Shown: positions 9,356-19,075, counted from the first letter of the stretch. The stretch is DNA of 64,000 nt from Bremerella alba (GCF_013618625.1 NZ_JABRWO010000004.1:372001-436000), one strand, 5' to 3'. Numbers and translations are program-made. The notes: generated by a model not told the origin, from the sequence alone.

Positions 9356-9751
9356 ATGCTACGTACCTTTCTTCGATCCAAAATTCACCGCGCAACCGTG
9401 ACCCAGGCCGACCTGGATTATGTGGGAAGCATCACCATTGATTCCGACTTGCTGGAAGCGGCTCAGATCTTACCGCACGAACAGGTCGACGTGCTCAATA
9501 TTACCAACGGTCAGCGACTAACTACCTACGCGATCCCTGGCGAGGCAGGTTCCGGCGTCATTGGAATTAACGGCGCAGCCGCCCACTTGGTAACCCCAGG
9601 CGATCTGGTCATCATTGTCTGTTATGCCCAGTTCACCGCCGAAGAAATCGAGGGGCACCAACCACGGGTCATTCTGGTTGATGAAGCGAATCGAATGACC
9701 GACTGCATCGTTGAATCAGACGCGATGAATTCTTCTGCTCAACCGCAATAA
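9356..9751 (+). CDS. panD: Aspartate 1-decarboxylase
   Basis: Makes beta-alanine from L-aspartate for pantothenate and coenzyme A synthesis. The 131-residue length and the sequence [20 protein letters not shown] are typical of PanD. The self-cleavage site Gly24-Ser25 is present in VGSITID, so Ser25 can become the pyruvoyl cofactor. Conserved [10 protein letters not shown] and [14 protein letters not shown] motifs follow. The gene stands alone, with no panB or panC next to it, between a terminator and a gene-free stretch. Confidence 0.96.
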   Translation: MLRTFLRSKIHRATVTQADLDYVGSITIDSDLLEAAQILPHEQVDVLNITNGQRLTTYAIPGEAGSGVIGINGAAAHLVTPGDLVIIVCYAQFTAEEIEGHQPRVILVDEANRMTDCIVESDAMNSSAQPQ

Positions 9752-10531
9752 CACGTTTGCCGGCAATGCATTGGCGCGTTTCTAAGGGCGACATGATAGA
9801 TGCCCACAACTAGCCAACAGATCGAGTACCAGGCTCTTTGCGAGTTAATATTTCTGGACCTGCCTGGGGATCTCCGTCCAAGTTCATGACAAAGTACACG
9901 GCAGCTTATTGGCTTGTTCTAACCGAATTACTGGTTAATGACCTATGAGCGAATAAGGCTGGATGCCTCAATAGGCGTATGCTTTCCGCTAGTTACACCA
10001 TGGCTTATCTAAGAGAGCAAAAACCCGCACGCGTCTGTCGGTTGGCCGCAGAAACCCGGTTTGGGGGACCTTTACCATTGCGGGAAAGCAGAAGATGAGC
10101 AACATTGCATCTGTTGGCTGGCGAACTGGGCAGAACGTCATCGAACAGCTGAGCTCTTAGGTGGGTCTCCAGCTTCAATTCAAGCAATTGGCAAACAGAT
10201 ATTGCGACCACAGGATGTGACTCGACGTGCGACAAGATGTCGCCTTTTTCTGTTGGTGCACCTCACGAGCCATTTTGGGGCCGGTACAACGTCTTAGCGA
10301 GGCACTCGTGCTTCACTACCTTTTGGGGCAGAACGTTGGACCGGCTCCTTTTTTGCGCGCATCAGGACTGCTAGCACCCTTCTTCTCGGCACTTTTCACG
10401 ATTTTTGGCCTGCTTAGAAAAATCTTTCTGGGCAATGACCTGACGTGTCAGGCGGGTCGCGATAACTACTACTGCCCAAGGGCAACCAAGTTATTCAGAA
10501 CCCTAAAACAATACACCGAAGGATATCAATC
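9752..10531. other. Gene-poor stretch after panD
   Basis: About 780 bases without a convincing gene. Frames at 10005-10235 (minus) and 10227-10571 (plus) have no family look and the second overlaps the next gene. The only structure seen is a short terminator-like hairpin at 10229-10249. Confidence 0.5.
10229..10249 (+). terminator. Short terminator-like hairpin
   Basis: GCGACA (10229-10234) and TGTCGC (10238-10243) form a 6-bp stem with a 3-base loop, followed by CTTTTT. It lies 480 bases after panD; what transcript it ends is unclear. Confidence 0.4.
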
Positions 10532-10846
10532 ATGGCCAAGTACTACGTCGAATCAGGATCGTTGCGTTTGATCGTGGATGCCGCTGACGCCCGTCGAGCT
10601 GCTTTGTGGGCCGTTCATCGTGCGTTGGAACATATTTTACCTAATGAAGAAGAGGAGCTTGATGTGGACAATCTGCCAGAGATAGAGCCCGTCGGCACAA
10701 TGGTGCTAGGAGACGCAATTCGACTCAGCGAACGCGGCTTCGAAAACACGGACGTCACCCAGTTTGAAACGCTCGATGTCGTCAGCGAGTGGAGCCAACT
10801 GATGCAGGCCCTCTCGAACATGGAAAGCGATCTGAAGGCCGCCTAA
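10532..10846 (+). CDS. Small conserved-looking acidic protein
   Basis: A 104-residue soluble protein starting at an ATG with AAGGA 8 bases upstream. It opens with a beta-rich lead (MAKYYVESGSLRLIVDA), then an amphipathic helix (ARRAALWAVHRALEHIL), an acidic linker and a second helix. No signal peptide, membrane segment or known domain was recognised. It ends 16 bases from the opposing transketolase gene. Confidence 0.65.
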   Translation: MAKYYVESGSLRLIVDAADARRAALWAVHRALEHILPNEEEELDVDNLPEIEPVGTMVLGDAIRLSERGFENTDVTQFETLDVVSEWSQLMQALSNMESDLKAA

Positions 10847-10862
10847 ACCACCTCAGCTAGAG

Positions 10863-12722
10863 TTACGACGGGGAAGCGGCCAATTCGGTCCGCAAGACCG
10901 CTTCCTCGATCTTCTTTGCTGAGATTCCCTCCAGATCGAGTAGCTCTTCCGTCTCACCACTTCTCGGTCTGATTCTTACACAAAGTGACTGAATCGGCGT
11001 CATCTGATCTGCCAAAGCGGCAGCAACAGCTTCACCGATTCCCCCTGCGGCGAAATGATCTTCGACAACAACCAAGCGATGTGTATCCAAGGCTGCTTTC
11101 CGTAAAGTCACCATATCCAGCGGATTAATCGAGTAGAGATCGACGACTCGCGATACGATTCCCTTTTCTTTCAGAGCTTCGTGCGCTTTGAGACATTCGT
11201 GCAGCGTAATTCCTGCGCCGATCAGCGTGATCGTGTCGCGGTCCGATTGACGTAGCACGTGGCTTCCGCCAATACAGAACGTATCGTCGGAATTGTAGAG
11301 AGTTGGCAGTTTACCGCGTGTCGTCCGCAGGTAGGCCATACCATTCATTAATGCCATTTCCTCGACTAAACGCTCCGTAGAAACAGCATCGCTAGGATAG
11401 AGTACGGTACAGCCCATGATCGATCGGAACATAGCCAAATCTTCCAATCCCATTTGCGAGGGACCATCTTCTCCGATCTCGACGCCGGCATGCGATCCGA
11501 CAAACTTAATATTGGGATCGGAATAGCGTGCCATTCGGATCTGGTCGAATGCACGGGTAAAAAAAGCGGCGAACGTCGAGACGAATGGAATTTTTCCTCT
11601 CAATGCCATTCCCAGCGCGGTCCCTACCATGTTCTGCTCGGCAATGAACATCTCGAAATAGCGTTCAGGATATTTGTTCCGAAAATATTCAGCACGCGTT
11701 GAGTTGGATACCTCACCATCCAAAACAACCATTTGGGAGTGCTTGTCACCTAAGCGTGTTATAGCGTTTCCATATGCGGTTCTTGTCGCCTCTTTCTCTC
11801 CGGGTTGGTAATTAAATTCGCCGCTCGCACCGTTATCTAAAATGGGAAACGAGGCCGCTTGGGGCTTGCGTACCTCTCCGCGCAAGTCATCGTTGACTCG
11901 TGGCAATTGGCTTATGGCCTCCTGTAGTTGTTCATCATCGAGTGCTTTACCGTGCCATCCTTTTTCGTTTTCAAGGAAAGGGACGCCTTTGCCTTTAATC
12001 GTCTTCGCAATGATCATCGTCGGAGCGTCTTCATAAGTGGCGGCTTCCCTATAGGCATCACTTATTTGCCGAAGGTTGTGACCTTCGGGGACTACGATCG
12101 TGTTCCAACCAAAAGCCTCGAGTCGCTTCTCATACGTTTTCAGGTCGTAACCGAGCATCGTGGGCCCCCGCTGCCCAAGTCGATTGACATCAAGTATGCC
12201 AACCAAATTGTTCAGCTTATAGTGACTAGCAATTTCTATCGCTTCCCACTGAGAGCCTTCCGCCATTTCGCTATCGCCAATGAGCACAAACGTTCGGTAA
12301 GGTAGCTCATCAAGATATTTGGCGTTCATCGCCATCCCAACACCTACCGATAAACCTTGGCCCAGCGAGCCTGTTGCGGCCTCGGTGTAAGGGAACCTGG
12401 AAGTAGGATGGCCTTCCAAGATGCCATCAAATTTCCGATAGGTCATCAAGTCATCTTCGTCGAGTACGCCTGCTGCGCACCATAGCGAGTAGAAGAGAGG
12501 GGAGGCGTGTCCTTTCGAGAAAATCAGCCGGTCATTGTTACAGTGCTTCGGATCAAGCAGTTCATATCGGAAATTCCCGTCAAACATCAGCGCGACCATC
12601 AACTCCACTGCGGAAAGCGAAGACGTTGGGTGCCCAGATCCTGCCCTGTGGGTACAGTTAAGAATCCACTTGCGAATGTTGACTGAAAGTTGCTGCAACG
12701 AATCGAGTGATTGGGTCGACAT
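10863..12722 (-). CDS. tkt: Transketolase
   Basis: A thiamine-diphosphate enzyme that moves two-carbon units between sugar phosphates in the pentose phosphate pathway. At 619 residues it has the length of the shorter, animal/archaeal-like single-chain form. Seen in order: GSGHPTSSLSAVELMVALMF (N-terminal), FSKGHASPLFYSLW, TGSLGQGLSVGVG, the ThDP/Mg motif GDSEMAEGSQWEA through to ILDVN, the catalytic-glutamate region IAEQNMVGTALGMAL, FAAFFTRAFDQIRM and GEDGPSQMGLEDL. The ATG at 12722 opens a complete gene. Neighbours do not form a metabolic operon. Confidence 0.94.
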   Translation of the reverse strand: MSTQSLDSLQQLSVNIRKWILNCTHRAGSGHPTSSLSAVELMVALMFDGNFRYELLDPKHCNNDRLIFSKGHASPLFYSLWCAAGVLDEDDLMTYRKFDGILEGHPTSRFPYTEAATGSLGQGLSVGVGMAMNAKYLDELPYRTFVLIGDSEMAEGSQWEAIEIASHYKLNNLVGILDVNRLGQRGPTMLGYDLKTYEKRLEAFGWNTIVVPEGHNLRQISDAYREAATYEDAPTMIIAKTIKGKGVPFLENEKGWHGKALDDEQLQEAISQLPRVNDDLRGEVRKPQAASFPILDNGASGEFNYQPGEKEATRTAYGNAITRLGDKHSQMVVLDGEVSNSTRAEYFRNKYPERYFEMFIAEQNMVGTALGMALRGKIPFVSTFAAFFTRAFDQIRMARYSDPNIKFVGSHAGVEIGEDGPSQMGLEDLAMFRSIMGCTVLYPSDAVSTERLVEEMALMNGMAYLRTTRGKLPTLYNSDDTFCIGGSHVLRQSDRDTITLIGAGITLHECLKAHEALKEKGIVSRVVDLYSINPLDMVTLRKAALDTHRLVVVEDHFAAGGIGEAVAAALADQMTPIQSLCVRIRPRSGETEELLDLEGISAKKIEEAVLRTELAASPS

Positions 12723-12816
12723 GGATCATTCCTCGGGAATGGGAGTTTTGAAGTGCTATCTCCTTAGAGTAGAGGGGTATGCAATTTTTGTGCCCTATCA
12801 ATGACACGCCTGGCCG

Positions 12817-13452
12817 TTAATCGGTTTCTGGCAGCAATGGAACAAAGCGAACTCCGCCGAAATCATCTTCTACGTAACGATCTTCGCCAATTTTACGAAT
12901 TCGAATCAACTTCTGCGAATCCTGCCGAGGCCCCAGAGGAATGACCAGTCGTCCTCCGATCGCTAACTGGTCGAATAGAGCGTTGGGCACCCGATCTCCT
13001 CCGGCGGCAACGGCAATTGCGTCGTACGGTCCGTCGTCTGGCCATCCTTTCAGGCCGTCTCCAAAACGCATGTGAACATTGCGTTTCCCCAGCTTTCGGA
13101 TTGTTTCAGCCGCCGTAATTGCTAAGTCGCCAATTCGTTCGACGGTAATTACTTCTTTGGCCAGCTGCCCTAAGACCGCAGCCGCGTAACCGCTACCGGT
13201 GCCTATCTCTAACACGCGATCACTTGGCTGAAGCTCCATTATCTGAGTCATCAGGGCAACAATCAGAGGCTGAGAGATCGTCTGCTTATGCGTCAGAGGT
13301 AATGCCGAGTCGGCATAGGCGTCGTCTCGAAACGAAGGCAAGACAAAGTCTTCACGCGGCACGTCGTGCATCGCTTGCAGCACGGCATGATCGGTGATGC
13401 CTCGATCTTTGAGGACACTTATCATTTCGTCACGTTGCTGATCAAGTGCCAT
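12817..13452 (-). CDS. pcm: Protein-L-isoaspartate O-methyltransferase
   Basis: A SAM-dependent enzyme that methylates isoaspartyl residues so damaged proteins can be repaired. The 211-residue protein carries the family signatures VPREDFVLP, the substrate-side Ser in KQTISQPLIVALM, SAM motif I VLEIGTGSGYAAAVLGQL, GDGLKGWPDDGPYDAIAV and IGGRLVIPLGP. The ATG at 13452 is used; a frame extension to 13467 starts at GTG with no better ribosome site. It is 94 bases downstream of nothing related and is probably monocistronic. Confidence 0.93.
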   Translation of the reverse strand: MALDQQRDEMISVLKDRGITDHAVLQAMHDVPREDFVLPSFRDDAYADSALPLTHKQTISQPLIVALMTQIMELQPSDRVLEIGTGSGYAAAVLGQLAKEVITVERIGDLAITAAETIRKLGKRNVHMRFGDGLKGWPDDGPYDAIAVAAGGDRVPNALFDQLAIGGRLVIPLGPRQDSQKLIRIRKIGEDRYVEDDFGGVRFVPLLPETD

Positions 13453-13641
13453 GATGCACGCACCCACGGTGTCTCGGCGTAGATTTCCGTCGAAAAGAAT
13501 TTCTAGTGCAAAGCAGCCAGAACCACTAGCAACACGAAGCTATCCGATACGGCCAACATTTTTTGACGTCGCTCTCTCTATAAGTCTCGCGCAAAACGCG
13601 AGCCAAGGCAAACGCATCAGACTGGAATTGGCTCGTTTCGA

Positions 13642-15804
13642 TCAATGATCGAGAATGAACTCGTTGCTGTTCAAGAGTGCCCACCAGATATCCTGCAAGG
13701 CCGCCGATTCGTTGTTGCGAGTTTTAAGAATCTCGCTAATCGCGGAGGACTCCTGCTTGGTCGGCCGACGCGAGAGGGCCGCGAGGAACAGGTGTTCGAC
13801 TTTATCGTGCGTGGACATTTTCGAGGCCGTGACCTTTTTCAGAACGGCTGCTTGCGCGTCGGTGGCCTGCTTCATTAAGCCTCCGTTCATCATTAACAGA
13901 GACTGCGTGATTCCCCCATCCAACGCAGACGTCTCGCTATCCTCATCATCTCCCATCTTTTGACTGACCTGCCCAAGCCAACTGTGGCGATCATCGACCG
14001 AAGCAACCATCGAGCGACTTCCGTCGGCTGAATTCTTAGCCAGCATTTGCAGTGAGTGAAATAACTGCTCTGCTTCCATCTGCCGAGAATAGTACCGAGC
14101 AAATAGCTGCCGCCCCGTGTCGGGACTATCGGCCAGATTCTCGTCGATTTGCCGACTAGACAGTCCGTAAGGCTGAGAGAGTGTAATCCAACGCATCAAA
14201 CGTCGAAGATCAAAATTCGACTCCGCGAAGTGCTCGGAGAGCTGATCCAAAAGCTCGGGATGGGAAGCTGGGTTATGAGGGCCCATGTCATCGACCGGCT
14301 GCGTGAAACCAACACCGAAGAAATGCTGCCACATGCGATTTACGGTCGCCTTCGGAAATTGATCCGAATTGACGATCAGTTGAGCCAATTCTTGTCGACG
14401 GTCGACTTCCGAAACCTTACCCGAGTGGGGAATGGTGGTGCCATCCACAAACTGCGGATAGGCAACTTTCAAAAGGCCATTTGGCTGTTCGTAGTAGACT
14501 TCGCCGGAGTCGGAATCGCGGCTCTTGGTGAAGTCTTGGTCAAGGATCGCCAACTGCCCCGACTGGCGATCTTGGGCCAACTTGGTTTGGCGGAAAAAGG
14601 CATTCAAGCCCCAGAATTGCTGCTGGCTCCAGCCGGTGGTCGGATGGTTGTGGCACTCGGCACATTGAAGCTGTTGTCCGAGAAACGCCGTGCAGGTCTT
14701 GGCAGTAGCCAGTTTGGCATCGCCGTCGATCATGCTTACGAGAAAGTTCGTAGCCGGATTGAAGCTTTCACTTCCCGGACTGGTGGTACCGGTTGCGGTT
14801 AAGAGATCTTGAACGAGTAAGTTGTACGGAGTGTTATTCTCGATCTGCTTAGCCAGGTAGCCTTCGAGCGCGGAGCGATCTATAGGGCTCTCTTCACTCA
14901 TGCCCCCGGCACGTCCCACGAGAATATTCGCGAAGCGAGCACTCCAAAACGAAGCGAACTCGACCTCGTATCTTTCGCCTGACATGATTTGATCGACAAG
15001 CCACTCGCGTTTGTTTTCGCGGCGCTGACTGATGAAGCGTTCAATCTCTTCGACCGTCGGAATTCGCCCGAGCAGTTGCAAATACGTACGACGAACGAAC
15101 TCGTGATCGGTTGCCGCAGGCGATGGCTTTACATTTTCGGCCTGCCAAGCGGAAGCAATGGCCTCGTTGATTTGGCCCACGATCTGGCCGTCGGAAAGCT
15201 CCAAGCTGTCACGCGTTCTCGGCTTCACAAACCGAGGTGCCGCTTGTACCGCCAAAGCCGTTGCATCAACCGACTCGATTGCTTTAGGCATTTGTGGGGC
15301 AGGCTCGGGCATCGCTTGTGGAGGTGGAACGTCACTCGATTGCGGACCGTTATGGGAAGCGAGCTGCGGTTGTGGCTCCGTAGTCGCGTTGGTGTCGCGG
15401 GCGCCGGCCGACGGGGGTTTATCCCCGTCGGCGGCGAGCGGCGTGCCTTGCCCTGGCATAAGTTGCTGGTAGCTGATGTAAGCCACCCCACTGAGGACGA
15501 CTAACAGACATAGACTAAGTGCAAGCGACCCAATGGCGGTTAAGAATCGCTGCCGCTGTAAACGACGCTTGGCTGTGCTTGTCTTTTGAGGAGGAGCTTC
15601 GGTCGTGGAATTTTCCGGCGAAGCTTGACCTGTGGCTGCGGACACCATCGAGAGTGGTGCTTTGGCACGACCATTGGTCCCCGAAGAACCATGGCTTTGC
15701 CGTTGCCGGTGAGCCTTGACGATGCGCGCAGTCAAATCCGGCACCTGCTGCTTGCCCAGCAGTTCCTCTAAGAGAGGATCGATGATCGGATCTTCGTGGT
15801 TCAT
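13642..15804 (-). CDS. Membrane-spanning DUF1549/DUF1553 protein fused to an ECF-partner-like N-terminus
   Basis: A 720-residue protein. The cytoplasmic N-terminus has DPLLEELLGKQQVPDLTARI at about residues 9-28, followed by a Ser/Thr/Ala-rich stretch. One transmembrane helix lies near residues 88-114 and a Pro/Gln-rich linker follows. From about residue 195 comes DUF1549, with RRTYLQLLGRIPTVEEI and a CxxCH site in LQCAECHNHP, and then DUF1553, ending WALLNSNEFILDH. DUF1549/1553 proteins are exported planctomycete proteins usually lacking this N-terminus. The start ATG overlaps the stop of the sigma factor gene (ATGA), so translation is coupled. I infer that the cytoplasmic tip binds that sigma factor and the outer domain senses something. 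No DUF1501 gene is adjacent, unlike the pair at 56-59 kb. Confidence 0.83.
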   Translation of the reverse strand: MNHEDPIIDPLLEELLGKQQVPDLTARIVKAHRQRQSHGSSGTNGRAKAPLSMVSAATGQASPENSTTEAPPQKTSTAKRRLQRQRFLTAIGSLALSLCLLVVLSGVAYISYQQLMPGQGTPLAADGDKPPSAGARDTNATTEPQPQLASHNGPQSSDVPPPQAMPEPAPQMPKAIESVDATALAVQAAPRFVKPRTRDSLELSDGQIVGQINEAIASAWQAENVKPSPAATDHEFVRRTYLQLLGRIPTVEEIERFISQRRENKREWLVDQIMSGERYEVEFASFWSARFANILVGRAGGMSEESPIDRSALEGYLAKQIENNTPYNLLVQDLLTATGTTSPGSESFNPATNFLVSMIDGDAKLATAKTCTAFLGQQLQCAECHNHPTTGWSQQQFWGLNAFFRQTKLAQDRQSGQLAILDQDFTKSRDSDSGEVYYEQPNGLLKVAYPQFVDGTTIPHSGKVSEVDRRQELAQLIVNSDQFPKATVNRMWQHFFGVGFTQPVDDMGPHNPASHPELLDQLSEHFAESNFDLRRLMRWITLSQPYGLSSRQIDENLADSPDTGRQLFARYYSRQMEAEQLFHSLQMLAKNSADGSRSMVASVDDRHSWLGQVSQKMGDDEDSETSALDGGITQSLLMMNGGLMKQATDAQAAVLKKVTASKMSTHDKVEHLFLAALSRRPTKQESSAISEILKTRNNESAALQDIWWALLNSNEFILDH

Positions 15805-16328
15805 GATTCGTTATTCAATTTGAACTCGATGCACTCGCGAAGTTGCTGCTTCGCCCGCTGCATCAGGTTTTTCGCTCCGTGCTCGCCAATCTGAAGTGAG
15901 TCGGCAATTTCTGTTCGCGACTTGTGATCTTGAAATCGCATTTGCAATGCCAAACGGGCACGCTCAGTAAGGCCGTCCAGGCACTCGTTCAATAAGCCCA
16001 ACAGTTCGTCAGGCTTGCGATCGTCGGTCGCCACCCAAAACTGTTCCATGTTCTCGACCGATTGGATGTTGGTTTGCCGCCCCTCTTTGCGTCGGCGATC
16101 AATCAACAAATTGCGAGCTACCGTCCTCAAATACCCCCTGGTGGCGGCATCCGTTAGCTGCTCGAACGGCTTCTCAAGGACTTTTAAAAAAGTTTCCTGC
16201 GTCAGATCTTCCGCCTCCTGGGACGAACAACCCCAAGATCGCAAATAACGCCATACGCTAAGTTGATGCTGAGCAACAAGTTGCGCGACATCAACCGCAG
16301 GCAATTCGTGTTGCGGAAGGTCTTTCAT
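15801..16328 (-). CDS. ECF-type RNA polymerase sigma factor (locus 1)
   Basis: A 175-residue sigma-70-family factor. Region 2 is seen in VWRYLRSWGCSSQEAEDLTQETF and GYLRTVARNLLIDRRRKEG; region 4 in GLTERARLALQMRFQDHKSRTEIADSL followed by GEHGAKNLMQRAKQQL. It has no extra C-terminal domain. Its stop overlaps the start of the DUF1549/1553 membrane protein by four bases, which points to that protein as its regulator. Confidence 0.92.
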   Translation of the reverse strand: MKDLPQHELPAVDVAQLVAQHQLSVWRYLRSWGCSSQEAEDLTQETFLKVLEKPFEQLTDAATRGYLRTVARNLLIDRRRKEGRQTNIQSVENMEQFWVATDDRKPDELLGLLNECLDGLTERARLALQMRFQDHKSRTEIADSLQIGEHGAKNLMQRAKQQLRECIEFKLNNES

Positions 16329-16750
16329 TTAGTAAAAACGACAGCTAGAGGCTTAAAGTACTCAGAAACGAGTGTCAGTTAAGAACATTCGTGAAGCCCA
16401 GGGGTATCTGTTCCAGTCTATCTCGAAATGTTGAGAAAAGTCGCCAATAGGCCCCTCAAGCTGCGGAAGCGACTCACCGAATGGGGGCACAATCGGATGC
16501 TGTCAAATGGATGACTGCGACTGATAGCACGGGGAAACTTGAGGATTTTTTGCTCAGCTCATACATTTCCGGCAAATTCGTTTCGAATTGCCATTGCTGG
16601 AAATTCACGATCCCACGACATTGTCCCGGCGCTTTTCCGACCCCTTTCGACCAGGATGGCCGAACGTGAGAAGCGTAGAGTCTGCTCCCGGTGCAGACAC
16701 GAGGCCCATAGACAGGGCCCAGCAAAGATTTCGCTCCAAGGAGGGATGCG
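16329..16750. other. Divergent intergenic region, no gene seen
   Basis: About 420 bases between the divergent ECF gene and the thioredoxin-protease gene. Promoters for both should lie here. Small overlapping frames look random. The right end carries AAGGAGG for the next gene. Confidence 0.5.
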
Positions 16751-18208
16751 ATGAAGGCGGTTACCTCGCTCTTGTTACTGTTCGCGCTTACGGCGCCGTT
16801 GGCTGCTGCCGACGCGGTGCTTTACTGCTTCACGGCTGATTGGTGTGTGTATTGCCATCAGATGCAGCCGGTGATCGGCCGGATGCAACAGGCCGGCTTT
16901 CCTGTTCAAGTCATCAATCGTGATCAACAGCCGCAAATGGCCCAGCAGATGGGTGTCCGCGGCCTGCCATATTTCGTTCTCGTCTCGAACGACCAAATCG
17001 TCGATTCCGTCGAAGGTGCAACGTCGTTCGACCGCCTGGCAAAGATGTTCCACGCGGCCAAGCCGCCGATGAATGCGGCCCAAACCGCACCTCAATTAAC
17101 CGCTGCCACGGGACTAGCCCGGGGCCAGTCGCCGCAGCCTTCGATGGGAATGCCTAATCAATCCAGCGTGCAGCCAGCGGTGTACGGACAGCCCATCGCC
17201 CAGACGCCTTCGCATGCTGGCGGCGACATACACGCCCAAGCGATGCAGGCCAGCGTCAAGCTGAAGATCAGCGATCCCGATGGCCACTCGTACGGTAGCG
17301 GTACCGTCGTTCATATCCAAGGCAACGAGGCATTGGTGCTGACCTGTGCTCACCTATTCCGAGATTCACAAGGGCAAGGACCTCTGGAAGTCATTACCTT
17401 CCAGCAATCCGAATCGGGCACAACCGTTCCTGGCAAGGTCCTAGTCTTTGATCTCGAACGGGACGTGGCCCTGGTCGCCATTCGCACGCAATCGCCGATT
17501 AAGCCGATGTCGGTCGCCCCACCCACACACCAGTTACAAGTAGGCCAAAAGGCGTTTAGCGTCGGCTGCGATAACGGGGGACCGCGTAATCTTTATCAAA
17601 CACGGATCAACAGCGTAAATCGCTACGTTGGTCACGACAACGTACAGGCCGCCGGAGCCCCAACGGTAGGTCGCAGCGGTGGTGGGCTATTCAATCCCCA
17701 AGGCCAACTCGTTGGTATCTGCAACGCAGCTGACGACGAGGACAACGAAGGGATTTACGCAGCCATTCCAACCATTTATACCGTCATGAAACAGGCGAAC
17801 CTCTCGCATCTGTTCGAGAACAACCAGAATGCAGGCCCAGTCCAACTGGCCTCGGCATCGCAGACGTCGGTAACCGGTCCAGCGCGATCTATTCCGGAAG
17901 CTCCGCAAAGCAATTTCCCTTCGAATCCCGCCGCTCGATCGGTGCCTGACATCTCTGCCGCAGCCGCTTCACCTCAAGGTGGCGTCGAGTCGATGCAAGG
18001 CCTGAGCGAAGTTGAACAAGAGATGTTGCGCTATCTGCGTGGACAGAAGGATGGAGCTGAGGTTACCGTCGTCCTTCGCTCGAAAGACAATCCAACCGCC
18101 CAGCCGGCGGTATTCACCTTGCCTGGCAGTCCTTCGCCGGAATTTATGCGTCAAGCATCTCAAAACTCTGGGCGTCCTGGGCCCATTATGCGTGGACAAA
18201 GCCGCTAA
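16751..18208 (+). CDS. Secreted thioredoxin-like / trypsin-like serine protease fusion
   Basis: A 485-residue exported protein started by an ATG with a perfect AAGGAGG six bases upstream. Signal peptide residues 1-20. Residues 21-100 form a thioredoxin-like domain with WCVYC (Cys32, Cys35) and the cis-proline loop GLPYFV. A Gln/Pro-rich linker leads to a trypsin-like domain: His201 in TCAHLF, Asp238 in ERDVALVAI and Ser309 in GRSGGGLF complete a triad, with GSGTVV before it. The C-terminal 130 residues are low-complexity, with a final ordered patch. It could couple redox state and proteolysis outside the cytoplasmic membrane; substrates are unknown. Fusions in this order are unusual to my knowledge. 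Confidence 0.88.
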   Translation: MKAVTSLLLLFALTAPLAAADAVLYCFTADWCVYCHQMQPVIGRMQQAGFPVQVINRDQQPQMAQQMGVRGLPYFVLVSNDQIVDSVEGATSFDRLAKMFHAAKPPMNAAQTAPQLTAATGLARGQSPQPSMGMPNQSSVQPAVYGQPIAQTPSHAGGDIHAQAMQASVKLKISDPDGHSYGSGTVVHIQGNEALVLTCAHLFRDSQGQGPLEVITFQQSESGTTVPGKVLVFDLERDVALVAIRTQSPIKPMSVAPPTHQLQVGQKAFSVGCDNGGPRNLYQTRINSVNRYVGHDNVQAAGAPTVGRSGGGLFNPQGQLVGICNAADDEDNEGIYAAIPTIYTVMKQANLSHLFENNQNAGPVQLASASQTSVTGPARSIPEAPQSNFPSNPAARSVPDISAAAASPQGGVESMQGLSEVEQEMLRYLRGQKDGAEVTVVLRSKDNPTAQPAVFTLPGSPSPEFMRQASQNSGRPGPIMRGQSR

Positions 18209-18396
18209 TTGAACGCTGCATGCAGAGTCTCTCTTGTAGCAGTTAAAACGAATATTCAGATCGAAAGCACGGCAAATTAATAATTGCGGCAGCATTCGGC
18301 AAGCCATCGGCAACTATGCCTAGATGAATCGTATGCTTTAGGCGTGGGGTGGTATGCCTCCGTTGCGTCGGCATAGGTTTCATTTGTGGATAAGCC

Positions 18397-19059
18397 GTGT
18401 TTATCTTCTTGTTGTTCGCCATAATCAATCTGACAATCGGCTTTGGAGCTGCAATCTTATTGGGCTACGGACCGCAGCCTTGGTACGCATTGTTTCTGCC
18501 CTCCGATAGAGATTGCCGCGTCCAGATCGACGCGATCGACTCAAAAGAAGAGGAAACCAAGAAACCGCAACCCATTGCGAAACCTGAAGAGCCGGCGGCC
18601 TCTCCAAAAACCGCTGAGCCAGAACCCAACATTGTGAATCAGCCGTTTCCGGAAATCAACGAACCGGAAGATATGCCGATCGTCCCGCAGCCGGTGGCCG
18701 AAGAAAAGCCTGGGGTGAATGAAGAAGAAGAGTCGGTCGAGCCCGTTGCTGAGCAAGCACCAACAGAACCTTCCAGCGAAATCCCTTCCGAATCGGACGA
18801 AGATAACGAGCTTGAGAAGTACTTAGCCGGTCACAAGAAGGAGCCGGAAGAGAACACCAAAGCAGACCCTGAGGTCGAGGAGACTTCTGAGATCGCTTCT
18901 ACCGACGACATCGAATCAATGTTCGCGGCTTCGCAAGAATCCGAAGACGAGGAAAAGACCTCGGTAAACGCGACTACCCAAGAGGATGTAGAAGAGAGCG
19001 ACGAGTTGGACGATAAACCGCTCGACCAAGATGACATCGCCGCTTTGTTTAACAGCTAG
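18397..19059 (+). CDS. Membrane-anchored acidic protein with repeated DDIxxxF motifs
   Basis: A 220-residue protein from a GTG start with a weak ribosome site. One N-terminal membrane helix (residues 1-25) is followed by a short basic/polar turn and about 180 residues very rich in Glu, Asp, Pro and Ser, likely disordered. Near the end DDIESMFAAS and, at the very C-terminus, DQDDIAALFNS repeat one short motif. This resembles the SQDEIDALL-type peptide at the start of flagellar FliM, which binds CheY, but that link is inference only. No domain was recognised. It runs convergent to the large helicase, 16 bases apart. Confidence 0.6.
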   Translation: MFIFLLFAIINLTIGFGAAILLGYGPQPWYALFLPSDRDCRVQIDAIDSKEEETKKPQPIAKPEEPAASPKTAEPEPNIVNQPFPEINEPEDMPIVPQPVAEEKPGVNEEEESVEPVAEQAPTEPSSEIPSESDEDNELEKYLAGHKKEPEENTKADPEVEETSEIASTDDIESMFAASQESEDEEKTSVNATTQEDVEESDELDDKPLDQDDIAALFNS

Positions 19060-19075
19060 AACCACCCACATCTTC

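Noticed and set aside
10227-10571. A 114-codon plus-strand frame
   Set aside because: It overlaps the start of a better-supported gene and looks like random sequence.
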